The notes: a model not told the origin generated them from the letters alone. DNA of 17,403 nucleotides from UBA6183 sp034676125 (GCA_034676125.1 JAUCCO010000071.1:1-17403), one strand, 5' to 3'; numbered from the stretch's first letter, positions 5,984 to 14,109 are shown. Made by a program: numbers and translations.

Positions 5984-8900
5984 ATGATAACCCTTAAGGC
6001 TGGATATTATATTGACGAAATAGACAAAAAAATCAAAAGTTTAATCGGAGAAGAGTTGATGTATGAGTTTTATCAAAAAAACTTATTTTTTGAAATTAAT
6101 AATATTACTAGTGTAATAAATTTTGACGATTGTAATCCAATACTTAAGGTGGTGTGGAATATTATTTCGAGAGGTGAGCCTACAAGAGCTTCAATCAAAA
6201 TTTCAGAAAATATATTAAAATCACATTTTGAAATCGATTACTACGGCTATACGGATTCAAAATCAGAAATTGAATTAGAGTATAATCAGATGTTATTTGA
6301 CAAAATTGACATCGAATATTTAAAAAGTTTAATAATTAATTTTAATCAATTAAACGAGGAAACTATAGCAAATGACTTTGGAAGTATCTATTTAAAATTA
6401 TATCGGACACTAACGGAATTAAGAGCAACTGCTCAAATCCAAAAAAATATTTTAATCAGCTTGTTTTCAAAAAATCGCAATGAACTGAATAGTACTTTCA
6501 AAATTATTGGTATTCGCGATTCACTGTCTAAAGCTATTGTCGAAGACTTAAATGAATTATTAAATTGTTTAAACAATATAGTTTTGGATGTTGAATGCAA
6601 ACTAAGTACTATCAAGTATGAACATGTCAACCCATCAACTGTTATTGGATATAATTCAGAGTCAGTGTGCACATATCAAATTAATTCTTTTTGTAAAATA
6701 CCGAATAATCATTTTGGCAAAATACTAACAGATAGAAGAATCAAATATGGTGAACTAGGTAATACCAAAATAATTGAAAAGGATGGAAGATATATTCAAA
6801 AGTTCGAATACGGCAATGTTGAAAAAGAAAAAGCACTGAAGTATCTACTAAATAATATTTTTAGGAAGGCCAAATTTAGACCAGGGCAAGAGGCTATAAT
6901 AAATAGAGCAATTCAAGGAAAGGATGTAATTGGCTTGCTACCTACAGGAGGTGGCAAATCTCTCACATATCAAATTTGTTCATTAATTCACCCTGGTGTC
7001 ACCGTAGTTGTAGATCCAATTAATTCGTTGATGAAAGACCAATTTGATAAACTAAAACAAAACGGAATATCAAAAACAAATTATATTAATTCCTTCAACA
7101 CAAAAGAGGAACGAGATAAGAGTCTTGAAAACCTTTTAAACGGTGAATATCTAATAATTTTTGTATCCCCTGAGAGATTCCAAATTGAAAAATTTAGACA
7201 AACAATAAGTAGCTGTCAAAATCATAATATATTTTTCAGCTATGCAATAATAGATGAAGCTCATTGTATCTCTGAATGGGGGCATGATTTTAGACATACA
7301 TATTTAAAATTAGCACAAAATCTAAAAAGATTTTGCAAACCTAAAGTGAATCAATTATGTATTTTTGGATTGACCGCTACTGCGTCTTTTGATGTATTGG
7401 CTGATGTTCAGCGTGAACTTGAGCTCAAAGAGGATTCAATTATAAGTTTACCAGCAGAGGCAATAGACAGAAGAGAGTTAAATTTTGAGATAAAAAGAAT
7501 TGATGCTGAAGTTCCAGAGTCATTGCAATTTTGGGAACGTGAAAATTATTTAGGTCAGTTTAAGTATCCTGAAATTTCAAAAATAATCGAGAATCTACCC
7601 AAAACATTAGAGCAAATTGCGATCAACAAGTATGGATATCTAAATCCAAATTCTGATTTCTTTTCAACTGATAATGGAGAATATTTAAATGCAGGATTAA
7701 TTTTCTGTCCAACAAAATCAAATAAATTAAAAAATGGTGTCTTGTCACTGTATGATTATTTAAAACAAAACAAAAGACTAGAAATAACAACTTTCTTTGG
7801 TGGAGGAAGTGACGATGCTATTAAAGATACACGAATTGAAACAGAAGCAGAATTATCGCAAAAAAATCAAGAAGATTTTATTAACAATAAGAAGAATTTA
7901 ATGATTGCCACGAAGGCATTTGGAATGGGTATCGACAAGCCAAACATAAGATATTCGATACATTACACATTTCCAAATTCCGTTGAAAGTTTTTATCAAG
8001 AAGCTGGCAGAGCAGGAAGAGATGGTAAACCTTCAGTTTGTCTAATAATCTATCATCCTGAAGATATTAATAGCAATTACGAATTTTATAAAAATGCTTT
8101 TAAAGGTATTGATAGAGAAAAAGAAATTATTAATGAACTTTTGGATGAAGTGCAATATGAAGATGACTTTTATGTAGGAGTTCTTACTCGTATTGTTAAA
8201 GATAAATATCCAATTGTAGGTAAAATAAGCTTATGGAATAATCGATACTTAAGTGTTTTTGGGCCATATAGTAATGATGAATTTAGGAGAGTGAATATCG
8301 GGAAAATAGACTTAGATTTTGATGATTTAAGAAACTACGATGACTTCAGAAGAAATATAGAATTTGATGAAGCAAAAGATATACTTGACTACATTAGAGA
8401 GAAATTAAGAGAGGAATGTACTGATAGAAATTATATTAAATGGCTTTCAACAAAGTCAGCCAATGGAATAAAAACACTCATTGATATTAATTCAAAAAAA
8501 AGCCATAAAATAAAAGTTGGATTTACAAATGATATTATTTCAAAAATGTCGGAGATACTTATAAAAATTGGCAATAAAAAATTTGACAAATTAGTATTGA
8601 GAGCTGCATATAATTTCTCATCAAATGAACATGACTTCATAGATAATTTAAAATTCAGATATCATCAATTCATGCATTATAACGATGAATTGATATTAGA
8701 CAGCGATACGGAAAAATACTTAACATTAAATTACAATAGAATAAGAAACTCATCTGATACTCAAAGAGCGATATACAGAATGTCGATTGTTGGGATAATT
8801 GACGATTATGTAATTAATTATGAGGGAGGATATATCGAGATTGTTTTCAAGGCAAAATCTCCGAAAGAATATTTAGACAACTTCAGAACATATCTTGGCA

Positions 8901-9661
8901 GATACTTGGGGCATCAATCAACAGAACAATGGATTGAAAGAGCTCAAAAAAACAAAGAAAAATATACCCTTAAAAGAGTACTTTATACTCTCGTTGCATT
9001 TATAGAGGAAGAGATTTCTGATAAAAGAAAAAGATCGATAGACTATATGCAACAACTTTGTGAACTTGGATACGAACAAGGTCAGAATAAGTTTCGTGAA
9101 AACATCATTTATTATTTTACATCAAAATATGCCCGAATAGATTATTTACCAAAGGAAACAGATGGAGGCCGGATTGAAAATGTTGAAATTGTCAAAAGAT
9201 ACCTTGGTGAGTTTTCATCAAAACCACCAGTTCTAATTGGAGATGAGAAGAAACGTCTTGGCTTCATATCAAATCCGCCTGATGGCCTAGGGGGTGAAAT
9301 CGATAATGCTAAACATTTAAGAGGTGCTTGTGAAAACTTAAGAATATCAATGAGAAAAGAGAATGCAAGTATTGATATACTTACTTCCTTTAGCCTATTT
9401 GCTCTTGAAAGTGTTTCAGACGAATTCACATCGAAAGAAAAGCCATTGATAAATCAAGCTATTAATTTATACAGAAGTGGGTTTAGAAGATTGCTTAAAA
9501 CGGAAAGTTGGGAAGAAATAAAAAATCTGATTGAAATCTTTAACTACAAGGTAATAGATATCAATCCTAAAACGAAATCATATCTCAGCGATTTAACGAC
9601 AGAACTATTAATTAATAGAACCCAATTTAGATTAAATCAGTTTATAAATAAAATTTCATAA
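5984..9661 (+). CDS. large RecQ-like DEAH superfamily 2 helicase, candidate defence protein
   Basis: The product is 1225 aa, about twice the length of housekeeping RecQ. Residues 1-290 are an N-terminal domain I do not recognise. The helicase core begins with a RecQ-type motif 0 (FRPGQEAI). Walker A is LPTGGGKS (K325, S326), motif II is DEAH (424-427) followed by CISEWGHDFR, and motif III is LTATAS. After an insertion of about 75 residues comes RecA-like domain 2 with LIFCPT, AFGMGIDKPNIRY and motif VI QEAGRAGRDG (672-681). Residues 700-1225 are unlike RecQ: there are no four zinc cysteines of the RQC domain and no HRDC, but a helix-rich region with a possible winged-helix stretch (TQRAIYRMSIVGIIDDYVI). 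It should be an ATP-dependent DNA translocase/helicase in the cytoplasm. It is followed after 1 nt by the tail-anchored gene. Large RecQ-like helicases of this kind are known from anti-phage systems (for example the helicase of Shango), but no Shango partner (TerB protein) is present here. Confidence 0.85.
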   Translation: MITLKAGYYIDEIDKKIKSLIGEELMYEFYQKNLFFEINNITSVINFDDCNPILKVVWNIISRGEPTRASIKISENILKSHFEIDYYGYTDSKSEIELEYNQMLFDKIDIEYLKSLIINFNQLNEETIANDFGSIYLKLYRTLTELRATAQIQKNILISLFSKNRNELNSTFKIIGIRDSLSKAIVEDLNELLNCLNNIVLDVECKLSTIKYEHVNPSTVIGYNSESVCTYQINSFCKIPNNHFGKILTDRRIKYGELGNTKIIEKDGRYIQKFEYGNVEKEKALKYLLNNIFRKAKFRPGQEAIINRAIQGKDVIGLLPTGGGKSLTYQICSLIHPGVTVVVDPINSLMKDQFDKLKQNGISKTNYINSFNTKEERDKSLENLLNGEYLIIFVSPERFQIEKFRQTISSCQNHNIFFSYAIIDEAHCISEWGHDFRHTYLKLAQNLKRFCKPKVNQLCIFGLTATASFDVLADVQRELELKEDSIISLPAEAIDRRELNFEIKRIDAEVPESLQFWERENYLGQFKYPEISKIIENLPKTLEQIAINKYGYLNPNSDFFSTDNGEYLNAGLIFCPTKSNKLKNGVLSLYDYLKQNKRLEITTFFGGGSDDAIKDTRIETEAELSQKNQEDFINNKKNLMIATKAFGMGIDKPNIRYSIHYTFPNSVESFYQEAGRAGRDGKPSVCLIIYHPEDINSNYEFYKNAFKGIDREKEIINELLDEVQYEDDFYVGVLTRIVKDKYPIVGKISLWNNRYLSVFGPYSNDEFRRVNIGKIDLDFDDLRNYDDFRRNIEFDEAKDILDYIREKLREECTDRNYIKWLSTKSANGIKTLIDINSKKSHKIKVGFTNDIISKMSEILIKIGNKKFDKLVLRAAYNFSSNEHDFIDNLKFRYHQFMHYNDELILDSDTEKYLTLNYNRIRNSSDTQRAIYRMSIVGIIDDYVINYEGGYIEIVFKAKSPKEYLDNFRTYLGRYLGHQSTEQWIERAQKNKEKYTLKRVLYTLVAFIEEEISDKRKRSIDYMQQLCELGYEQGQNKFRENIIYYFTSKYARIDYLPKETDGGRIENVEIVKRYLGEFSSKPPVLIGDEKKRLGFISNPPDGLGGEIDNAKHLRGACENLRISMRKENASIDILTSFSLFALESVSDEFTSKEKPLINQAINLYRSGFRRLLKTESWEEIKNLIEIFNYKVIDINPKTKSYLSDLTTELLINRTQFRLNQFINKIS

Positions 9662-9662
9662 T

Positions 9663-10304
9663 ATGGAAGAAATCGTAACTATTCAAACAGAATTTGAGAA
9701 GCTAATAAATGAATTAGAAAAACTTAAAAGTATCAATGAATATACAAATTTAAATGTTGAAAACTCAAAAATGATTATTAAGAAAATCAATAGTTTTCTT
9801 GAGTCAATTTCAACATTAAAAGCATCTATAGAGATGGATTATAATTCAAAATCTATCCAGATTGAAAAATTGATACTTTCATTATCTAACAATTCGCTCT
9901 CTAAGGATTTAAAAATTTTGGAAGAGTTTGTCTTAACTGGTAATTCTTCAATGGAGTTACTATTAAAAAACATCAAACAATTTAGCCAAGGAATAGAGAG
10001 CCTATTCAGTGACATTTCCCAAGAAACTAAAAAACTTCAAGGCTCCAACAATGAATCAACAACAAAAATACTAGAGCGATTAAATGTAAACTATCAAAAG
10101 ATAGAATCCTTAAATACAATCAAAAACGAATTACAAAGATTAAATGAAGATCTTAATCAGAGCTTGATTCAGGTAAATATTGAAATAAAAGAAAATGAAA
10201 AACAACAGAAAAATTCTTTTACACGACATGGTAATCTTTTAAAAATTCTACTTGTTACCAATATAGTTTCTCTTGTTATTTCTCTCATTGCATTTCTAAA
10301 ATAG
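9663..10304 (+). CDS. tail-anchored all-helical coiled-coil membrane protein, partner of the helicase
   Basis: This 213-aa protein has no Pro, Cys or Trp, is rich in Leu, Ile, Asn, Glu and Lys, and shows heptad-like spacing through most of residues 5-180, so it should be a long cytoplasmic coiled coil. Residues about 192-212 (LLKILLVTNIVSLVISLIAF) form one C-terminal transmembrane helix, preceded by TRHG. With no signal peptide, this predicts a tail-anchored inner-membrane protein. The ATG lies one base after the helicase stop (TAA-T-ATG), so the two are almost certainly co-translated and form a functional pair. I do not recognise the family. A membrane effector or anchor for the helicase is an inference. 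The last residues AFLK and the TAG lie inside the right-hand repeat copy (from 10289), meaning the C-terminus is encoded by DNA of the target gene's antisense strand; the ancestral C-terminus may have been different. Confidence 0.75.
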   Translation: MEEIVTIQTEFEKLINELEKLKSINEYTNLNVENSKMIIKKINSFLESISTLKASIEMDYNSKSIQIEKLILSLSNNSLSKDLKILEEFVLTGNSSMELLLKNIKQFSQGIESLFSDISQETKKLQGSNNESTTKILERLNVNYQKIESLNTIKNELQRLNEDLNQSLIQVNIEIKENEKQQKNSFTRHGNLLKILLVTNIVSLVISLIAFLK

Positions 10305-10449
10305 CAACGGCACTGTATTTTTCTAAATATTGTTCAACAGTAACTTTAAAAGGAAACTCTTTTGTAGAAACTGGTTGTGCTGTAATTTGCTTGTTGGTAG
10401 CAAATAACAAAGTAATGGTGCATGTTATAAAAACAATATAATTCCTCAT
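10285..10449 (-). pseudogene. truncated 5' remnant of a glucosaminidase gene
   Basis: This is a cut-off second copy of the start of the gene at 3634-5244. From ATG 10449 it encodes the same signal peptide and mature N-terminus up to ILEM (codons 1-53), then crosses the junction at 10289 and stops one codon later (Q, TGA at 10285-10287). Relative to the intact gene it has one substitution, I48V, and six silent base changes. It overlaps the last codons of the tail-anchored protein on the opposite strand. It retains the TAAATTTG box, so it may still be transcribed towards the cassette. Confidence 0.85.
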
Positions 10450-10532
10450 GCAACAAATTTAGTACAGCATTTGCCCGAAACATTGCATCATGTTAGTGTA
10501 TTACCCACAGGTGTATGTTGGGATGGGCAATT
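10289..10532. repeat. 244-bp direct repeat, right copy
   Basis: This is the partner of 5084-5327 (237 of 244 bases identical, no gaps). Homology begins at TGCATTTC, inside the final codons of the tail-anchored gene, and ends at GGGCAATT, after which the two flanks differ (GGTTTGTG on the left, ATTGGCAT on the right). It marks the right edge of the cassette and is continuous with the dsbD upstream region. Confidence 0.95.
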
Positions 10533-10619
10533 ATTGGCATAATTTGTAATATTATGGTAGGGTTTGATTAATTGACTAATAAGATTTTCTTAATAGCAAG
10601 GTGCTTTCACAATAAATTA

Positions 10620-10627
10620 TAAATTTG
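10620..10627 (+). promoter_or_regulatory. candidate -7 promoter box of dsbD
   Basis: TAAATTTG matches the Bacteroidota TAnnTTTG consensus exactly and lies 36 bp before the dsbD ATG. No clear TTTG is seen at the expected -33 distance. The 131-bp stretch between the right repeat and dsbD holds nothing else I can name. Confidence 0.35.
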
Positions 10628-10663
10628 TGGGTTCAATAGACTTAAGACTTTACGTATTATTTT

Positions 10664-12775
10664 ATGATAAAAAAGGCATCATTTAACTGGATTAGTATTT
10701 TATTACTATTCGGGTTTAACAATATTATATGGGCACAAAACTCGCCAACTGCATTAAGTAAAACTCCCGAGTGGACTATTACCATTGATAAAAAGGATAT
10801 AAAAGTAGGTGATGTTATTACGGTAACATTTACCAGTATTATCGAAAAAGATTGGTATATGTATAGCAATGATTTTGACCCAGACTTAGGTCCAATTGCT
10901 GCCGAATTTACTTGGGAAAAACATGCATCATACCAACTAATAGGTAAGCCCTTACCAGTTGGCTCGCACAAGCATTACGAAGAAATTTGGAAAGGTGATG
11001 TGGCGATATTTAAAAAGAAAGGCGTTTTTACACAAAAAATTAAAGTGCTTAGTGAAAATCCTGTAATCAAAGGTTCTATTTATTTTCAGGAGTGTAATGA
11101 GATTAGTGGAATATGTATGCCACCTTACGATGTGCCATTAGAGGTTAAAGTTAAGGCTGTACAAGTAGCTGCTGCTTCAGATGCAGTAAGTGTGGTTCCA
11201 GAAAATTTACCCGTAATTGTAGATGCAGTTACACCAACAGCTGAAATTACAACGGCAACAACTCCTGTTGATTCTGCATCATCATCAACCGCAGAAATTA
11301 AAAAAGAACCCGCAAAAGAAGCCGCAAAAGTGGGCATGTTTAGCTTTTTATTGATTGGATTTTTAAGTGGATTAATAGCTGTTGCTACACCTTGCGTTTT
11401 TCCAATGCTACCAATGACAGTGAGCTTTTTTACCAAAAAAAGTGAAACACGTGCACAAGGTATTACCCGCGCATTTATTTATGGATTTTCTATTATAGCT
11501 ATATATGCATCGCTTGGTTTAATTTTTGCATTTTTTGGTTTAGGTCCAGATTTTGGAAATTGGTTAAGCACACATTGGCTGCCTAATGTTTTGTTCTTTG
11601 TTATATTTATGGTTTTTGCCGCATCGTTTTTAGGTTTGTTTGAAATTACCTTGCCACATGCATTGGTAAATAAAATAGATAGTAAAAGTAGCATGGGCAG
11701 TTTTGCAGGAATTTTCTTTATGGCTTTTACCTTGGTACTGGTTTCATTTAGCTGTACTGGCCCAATTGTAGGTAGTTTATTGATTGAAGCAGTTGGTGGA
11801 AAGTTTTTAAAACCATTGTTAGGCATGGCCGCATTTGGTAGCGGATTGGCATTGCCATTTACATTGTTTGCTATTTTCCCTAGTTTCTTGCAAAACTTAC
11901 CTAAATCTGGTGGTTGGTTAAACTCGGTAAAAGTAGTTTTAGGTTTTATTGAAGTTGGTTTTGCATTTAAGTTTTTAAGTATTGCCGATGTGGTTTACCA
12001 TTGGGGTATTTTAGACCGTGAAGTTTATTTATCGATATGGATTGTGCTTGCATTTTTATTAGGTATGTACTTCCTTGGCAAACTTAAATTTAGCCACGAT
12101 AGTGATATGCCTTATGTAAGTGTACCGCGTTTTGGTTTAGCTTTAATAGCATTTTCGTTTGGTGTATATATGATTCCAGGATTGTTTGGTGCACCGCTTA
12201 AAGGTTTATCTGGTTTATTACCACCAATGCAAACACAAGATTTTATTTTAGGTGCAAATACTTCATCAGCCCCACAAAACCATAATACTACAGCTAGTGG
12301 TGCCGCCATTAAACATGCCGATTTTTTACACCTTCCGCATGGCTTAACGGGTTATTTTGATTATAAACAAGCATTAGAAGAATCTAAGAAGCAAAACAAA
12401 CCAATATTTGTAGATTTTACAGGCCATGCATGTGTTAATTGCCGCAAAATGGAAGAGTATGTATGGGCTAAACCAGAAGTGTTAAAGCGCTTACAAAACG
12501 ATTTTATAATTGTAAGTTTATACTCTGATGAGCGTAAAACATTACCAGAAAGTGATTGGTTTATTTCTGAACGTGATGGTAAGGTTAAAAAAACTATTGG
12601 AGAGCAAAATCAAGATTTACAAATTACCAAATACAAGTTTAGTGCCCAGCCGCAATATGTAATTATTGATGGTAACGAAAACATGTTATCTGGTCCTAGC
12701 TTTTTTGATACAGATGAGCAATTATTTGTTGATTTTTTAGATAAAGGAAAAAACGCATTTAAAGCTGTTAATTAA
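10664..12775 (+). CDS. dsbD: thiol:disulfide interchange protein DsbD (full-length, three-domain)
   Basis: This is a 703-aa inner-membrane protein that passes electrons from cytoplasmic thioredoxin to periplasmic thiols. A signal peptide (residues 1-24, ending WAQ) is followed by the periplasmic alpha domain with its redox pair C144 and C151 (ECNEISGICMPP). A Thr/Ala/Ser/Lys-rich linker (about 165-215) leads to eight transmembrane segments (about 225-520) containing C244 in ATPCVFPMLP and C364 in FSCTGP, the intramembrane pair. The C-terminal thioredoxin-like gamma domain starts near 560, with the CxxC motif C590-VN-C593 in GHACVNCRKME. All six cysteines of the electron relay are present, so it should be active in disulfide reduction, thiol-protein quality control and cytochrome c maturation. 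gmhA follows after 5 nt, in an apparent operon. All eight arginines are CGT/CGC, setting it apart from the cassette upstream. Confidence 0.95.
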   Translation: MIKKASFNWISILLLFGFNNIIWAQNSPTALSKTPEWTITIDKKDIKVGDVITVTFTSIIEKDWYMYSNDFDPDLGPIAAEFTWEKHASYQLIGKPLPVGSHKHYEEIWKGDVAIFKKKGVFTQKIKVLSENPVIKGSIYFQECNEISGICMPPYDVPLEVKVKAVQVAAASDAVSVVPENLPVIVDAVTPTAEITTATTPVDSASSSTAEIKKEPAKEAAKVGMFSFLLIGFLSGLIAVATPCVFPMLPMTVSFFTKKSETRAQGITRAFIYGFSIIAIYASLGLIFAFFGLGPDFGNWLSTHWLPNVLFFVIFMVFAASFLGLFEITLPHALVNKIDSKSSMGSFAGIFFMAFTLVLVSFSCTGPIVGSLLIEAVGGKFLKPLLGMAAFGSGLALPFTLFAIFPSFLQNLPKSGGWLNSVKVVLGFIEVGFAFKFLSIADVVYHWGILDREVYLSIWIVLAFLLGMYFLGKLKFSHDSDMPYVSVPRFGLALIAFSFGVYMIPGLFGAPLKGLSGLLPPMQTQDFILGANTSSAPQNHNTTASGAAIKHADFLHLPHGLTGYFDYKQALEESKKQNKPIFVDFTGHACVNCRKMEEYVWAKPEVLKRLQNDFIIVSLYSDERKTLPESDWFISERDGKVKKTIGEQNQDLQITKYKFSAQPQYVIIDGNENMLSGPSFFDTDEQLFVDFLDKGKNAFKAVN

Positions 12776-12780
12776 ATTGT

Positions 12781-13350
12781 ATGAACAATATTAAACAGCA
12801 TTTTATTGAGGCTCAAAATATTTTAAATAGTTTTTTAGCCAATCAAAACAACTTCGAAACCATTGCAAATGCTGGCAATGTTATGGTTGATGCATTAAAC
12901 AATGGTAATAAAATAATAAGCTGTGGCAATGGTGGTAGCATGTGTGATGCAATGCATTTTGCAGAAGAACTTACTGGCCGCTACCGTGATGATAGAAAAC
13001 CATTTGCTGCAATAGCCATTAGTGATGTGTCGCATATTGCATGTGTTGGTAATGATTATGGTTTTGATTTTATTTTTAGCAGATACCTAGATGCAGTTGG
13101 TAATAAAGGCGATGTTTTATTGGCCATATCAACCAGCGGTAACAGTAAAAATGTAATAAATGCCATTGAAATTGCTAAACAAAAAGGCATTAAAGTTATT
13201 GGTTTAACTGGTAAAGATGGTGGAAAAATAGCCAGTTTGTGTGATGTAGAAATTAGGGCACCACATAGCCAATTTGCCGATAGGGCTCAAGAAATTCATA
13301 TAAAATGTATTCATGCATTAATAGATTATATTGAAAGCAATGCCAAATAA
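12781..13350 (+). CDS. gmhA: phosphoheptose isomerase (sedoheptulose-7-phosphate isomerase)
   Basis: This 189-aa cytoplasmic SIS-fold enzyme converts D-sedoheptulose 7-phosphate to D-glycero-D-manno-heptose 7-phosphate, the first step of ADP-heptose synthesis for the LPS core. The sugar-phosphate loop is CGNGGSMCDAMHFAEELTGR (residues 48-67). The catalytic Glu of the family (E65 in E. coli) falls in HFAEELTGRYR (E62/E63), and the catalytic His (H180 in E. coli) aligns with H178 in EIHIKCIHALID. The second phosphate site is AISTSGNSKNV. Length matches the family. It starts 5 nt after the dsbD stop and is probably co-transcribed. No other heptose genes lie in the window, and no clear terminator directly follows. 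Confidence 0.94.
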   Translation: MNNIKQHFIEAQNILNSFLANQNNFETIANAGNVMVDALNNGNKIISCGNGGSMCDAMHFAEELTGRYRDDRKPFAAIAISDVSHIACVGNDYGFDFIFSRYLDAVGNKGDVLLAISTSGNSKNVINAIEIAKQKGIKVIGLTGKDGGKIASLCDVEIRAPHSQFADRAQEIHIKCIHALIDYIESNAK

Positions 13351-13413
13351 ATAAGAGATTTCTAATCGAGTTAGTTATGGCAAATACATATCATCAAGTA
13401 TAGTAGTGTTTTC

Positions 13414-13555
13414 ATATAGTCCATCTCACTTTGATAAGGTATATAATACCAATTGTAATTATTTTTTAGTTCAAACTAAAAAGTAATTATACAATGGTAA
13501 TGCCGATGTTAGATGAAAATAGTTCAATAAGGCCCAAGCAGAAATTGGACTATAT
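13414..13555. repeat. fold-back element: outer 9-bp inverted repeat around a long hairpin
   Basis: ATATAGTCC (13414-13422) is the reverse complement of GGACTATAT (13547-13555). Inside lies a long imperfect hairpin, 13447-13499: TTTTTAGTT (13463-13471) against AACTAAAAA (13474-13482), extended outwards by about 14 more pairs with one 2-nt bulge and one unpaired base. ATACCAAT (13446-13453) also has a second partner ATTGGTAT (13566-13573). It resembles a non-autonomous inverted-repeat element (MITE-like); no clear target-site duplication was found. Confidence 0.4.
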
Positions 13556-13736
13556 TAAATGTGCTATTGGTATAAATACATAGCAAACCCATAAGAGCAT
13601 CATAAAAAACAAACGTTTAAAAAGCAGCACCTAGATTTTTTTAGATAAGTTTCAAGTTCCGTTTGATGAGTGCTATATTTTCGAAGACTTGATTTGAGCA
13701 CAATAATTATTGGGCAACATGTGTAGTTGTGTTGTT

Positions 13737-13900
13737 ACATGGATGCATGTTGTACGGTATACATGGTTCGTACCTAATGCTACCAACTGGAATAAATTCC
13801 GGCCTACAATATTGGCCGAGCCTATGGCTCTGAGATAAGTAATCTGATTATTGTACATGCAGTTTACTGCAAGACCAATTATGGTTGGTCCGTGTTTTTA
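13737..13900 (+). ncRNA. candidate structured RNA: seven tandem perfect hairpins ending in a terminator-like stem
   Basis: Consecutive short perfect stems: ACATG/CATGT (13737-13750), GTACG/CGTAC (13752-13773), GGAAT/ATTCC (13789-13800), GGCC/GGCC (13801-13817), GAGCC/GGCTC (13818-13830), GCAGT/ACTGC (13859-13870), GACCAA/TTGGTC (13873-13890), the last followed by CGTGTTTTT. The strand is chosen from the T run. It matches no tRNA, tmRNA or rRNA that I can recognise, and the family is unknown. A structured repeat or recombination site is the alternative. Confidence 0.3.
13873..13899 (+). terminator. terminator-like hairpin
   Basis: GACCAA-TTATGG-TTGGTC (6-bp stem, 6-nt loop) is followed by CG and TGTTTTT. 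It is far (over 500 bp) from the gmhA stop, so it more likely ends a transcript starting within this intergenic region, if real. Confidence 0.3.
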
Positions 13901-13945
13901 CAATGTGTGTAGAGTGCGTTTGTTTTGGTGGAAAATAATACCACA

Positions 13946-13974
13946 AATCACCTCAACTTTTAATTGAGGTGATT
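13946..13974. repeat. perfect 11-bp inverted repeat
   Basis: AATCACCTCAA (13946-13956) and TTGAGGTGATT (13964-13974) are exact reverse complements around a 7-nt loop (CTTTTAA). No T run follows on either side. It could be an operator, a weak terminator or an mRNA-end stabiliser. Confidence 0.45.
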
Positions 13975-14109
13975 ATGTAGCATTAATTAGGGGGAAATAT
14001 ATTGGGGTTTAATGGTGAACCAAAAATAGATTATGCCAAATTACTTTTTATGAAATGTTTACCAAATAGTAGTATTAGTTTATAAAGTGCATGGTAAAGT
14101 TTATAAAAC

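Larger units (their letters stand above)
5328..10288. mobile_element. inserted accessory cassette (genomic islet) flanked by 244-bp repeats
   Basis: This segment separates the two copies of the glucosaminidase 5' end. Before insertion, the glucosaminidase gene and the dsbD gene would have been divergent neighbours about 215 bp apart. The cassette carries a 656-bp leader without a convincing gene, a RecQ-like helicase and a tail-anchored coiled-coil protein. No integrase, transposase or tRNA is present, so the mechanism is unknown. Homologous recombination through a donor carrying a diverged allele, or an element that restores the 5' end of its target, both fit. Codon use differs from the neighbours: Arg in the helicase is mostly AGA, whereas all eight Arg in DsbD are CGT or CGC. 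Confidence 0.65.

Noticed and set aside
5984..9661. Housekeeping RecQ
   Set aside because: Length is double, the RQC zinc cysteines and HRDC are missing, and it sits on a repeat-flanked insert with different codon use.
5328..10288. Classical integron, prophage or insertion sequence
   Set aside because: No integrase, transposase, phage gene or short terminal inverted repeats with target duplication at the borders.
11125..11436. Minus-strand ORF opposite dsbD
   Set aside because: Shadow frame of dsbD with low-complexity content from the linker region.
13673..13858. 61-codon minus-strand ORF in the intergenic region
   Set aside because: No recognisable family, no signal or domain, and it overlaps the hairpin cluster; likely chance.
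13737..13900. tRNA or tmRNA in the hairpin cluster (GGTTCG-like T-arm at 13764)
   Set aside because: No matching acceptor, anticodon or T stem of the right lengths could be assembled.
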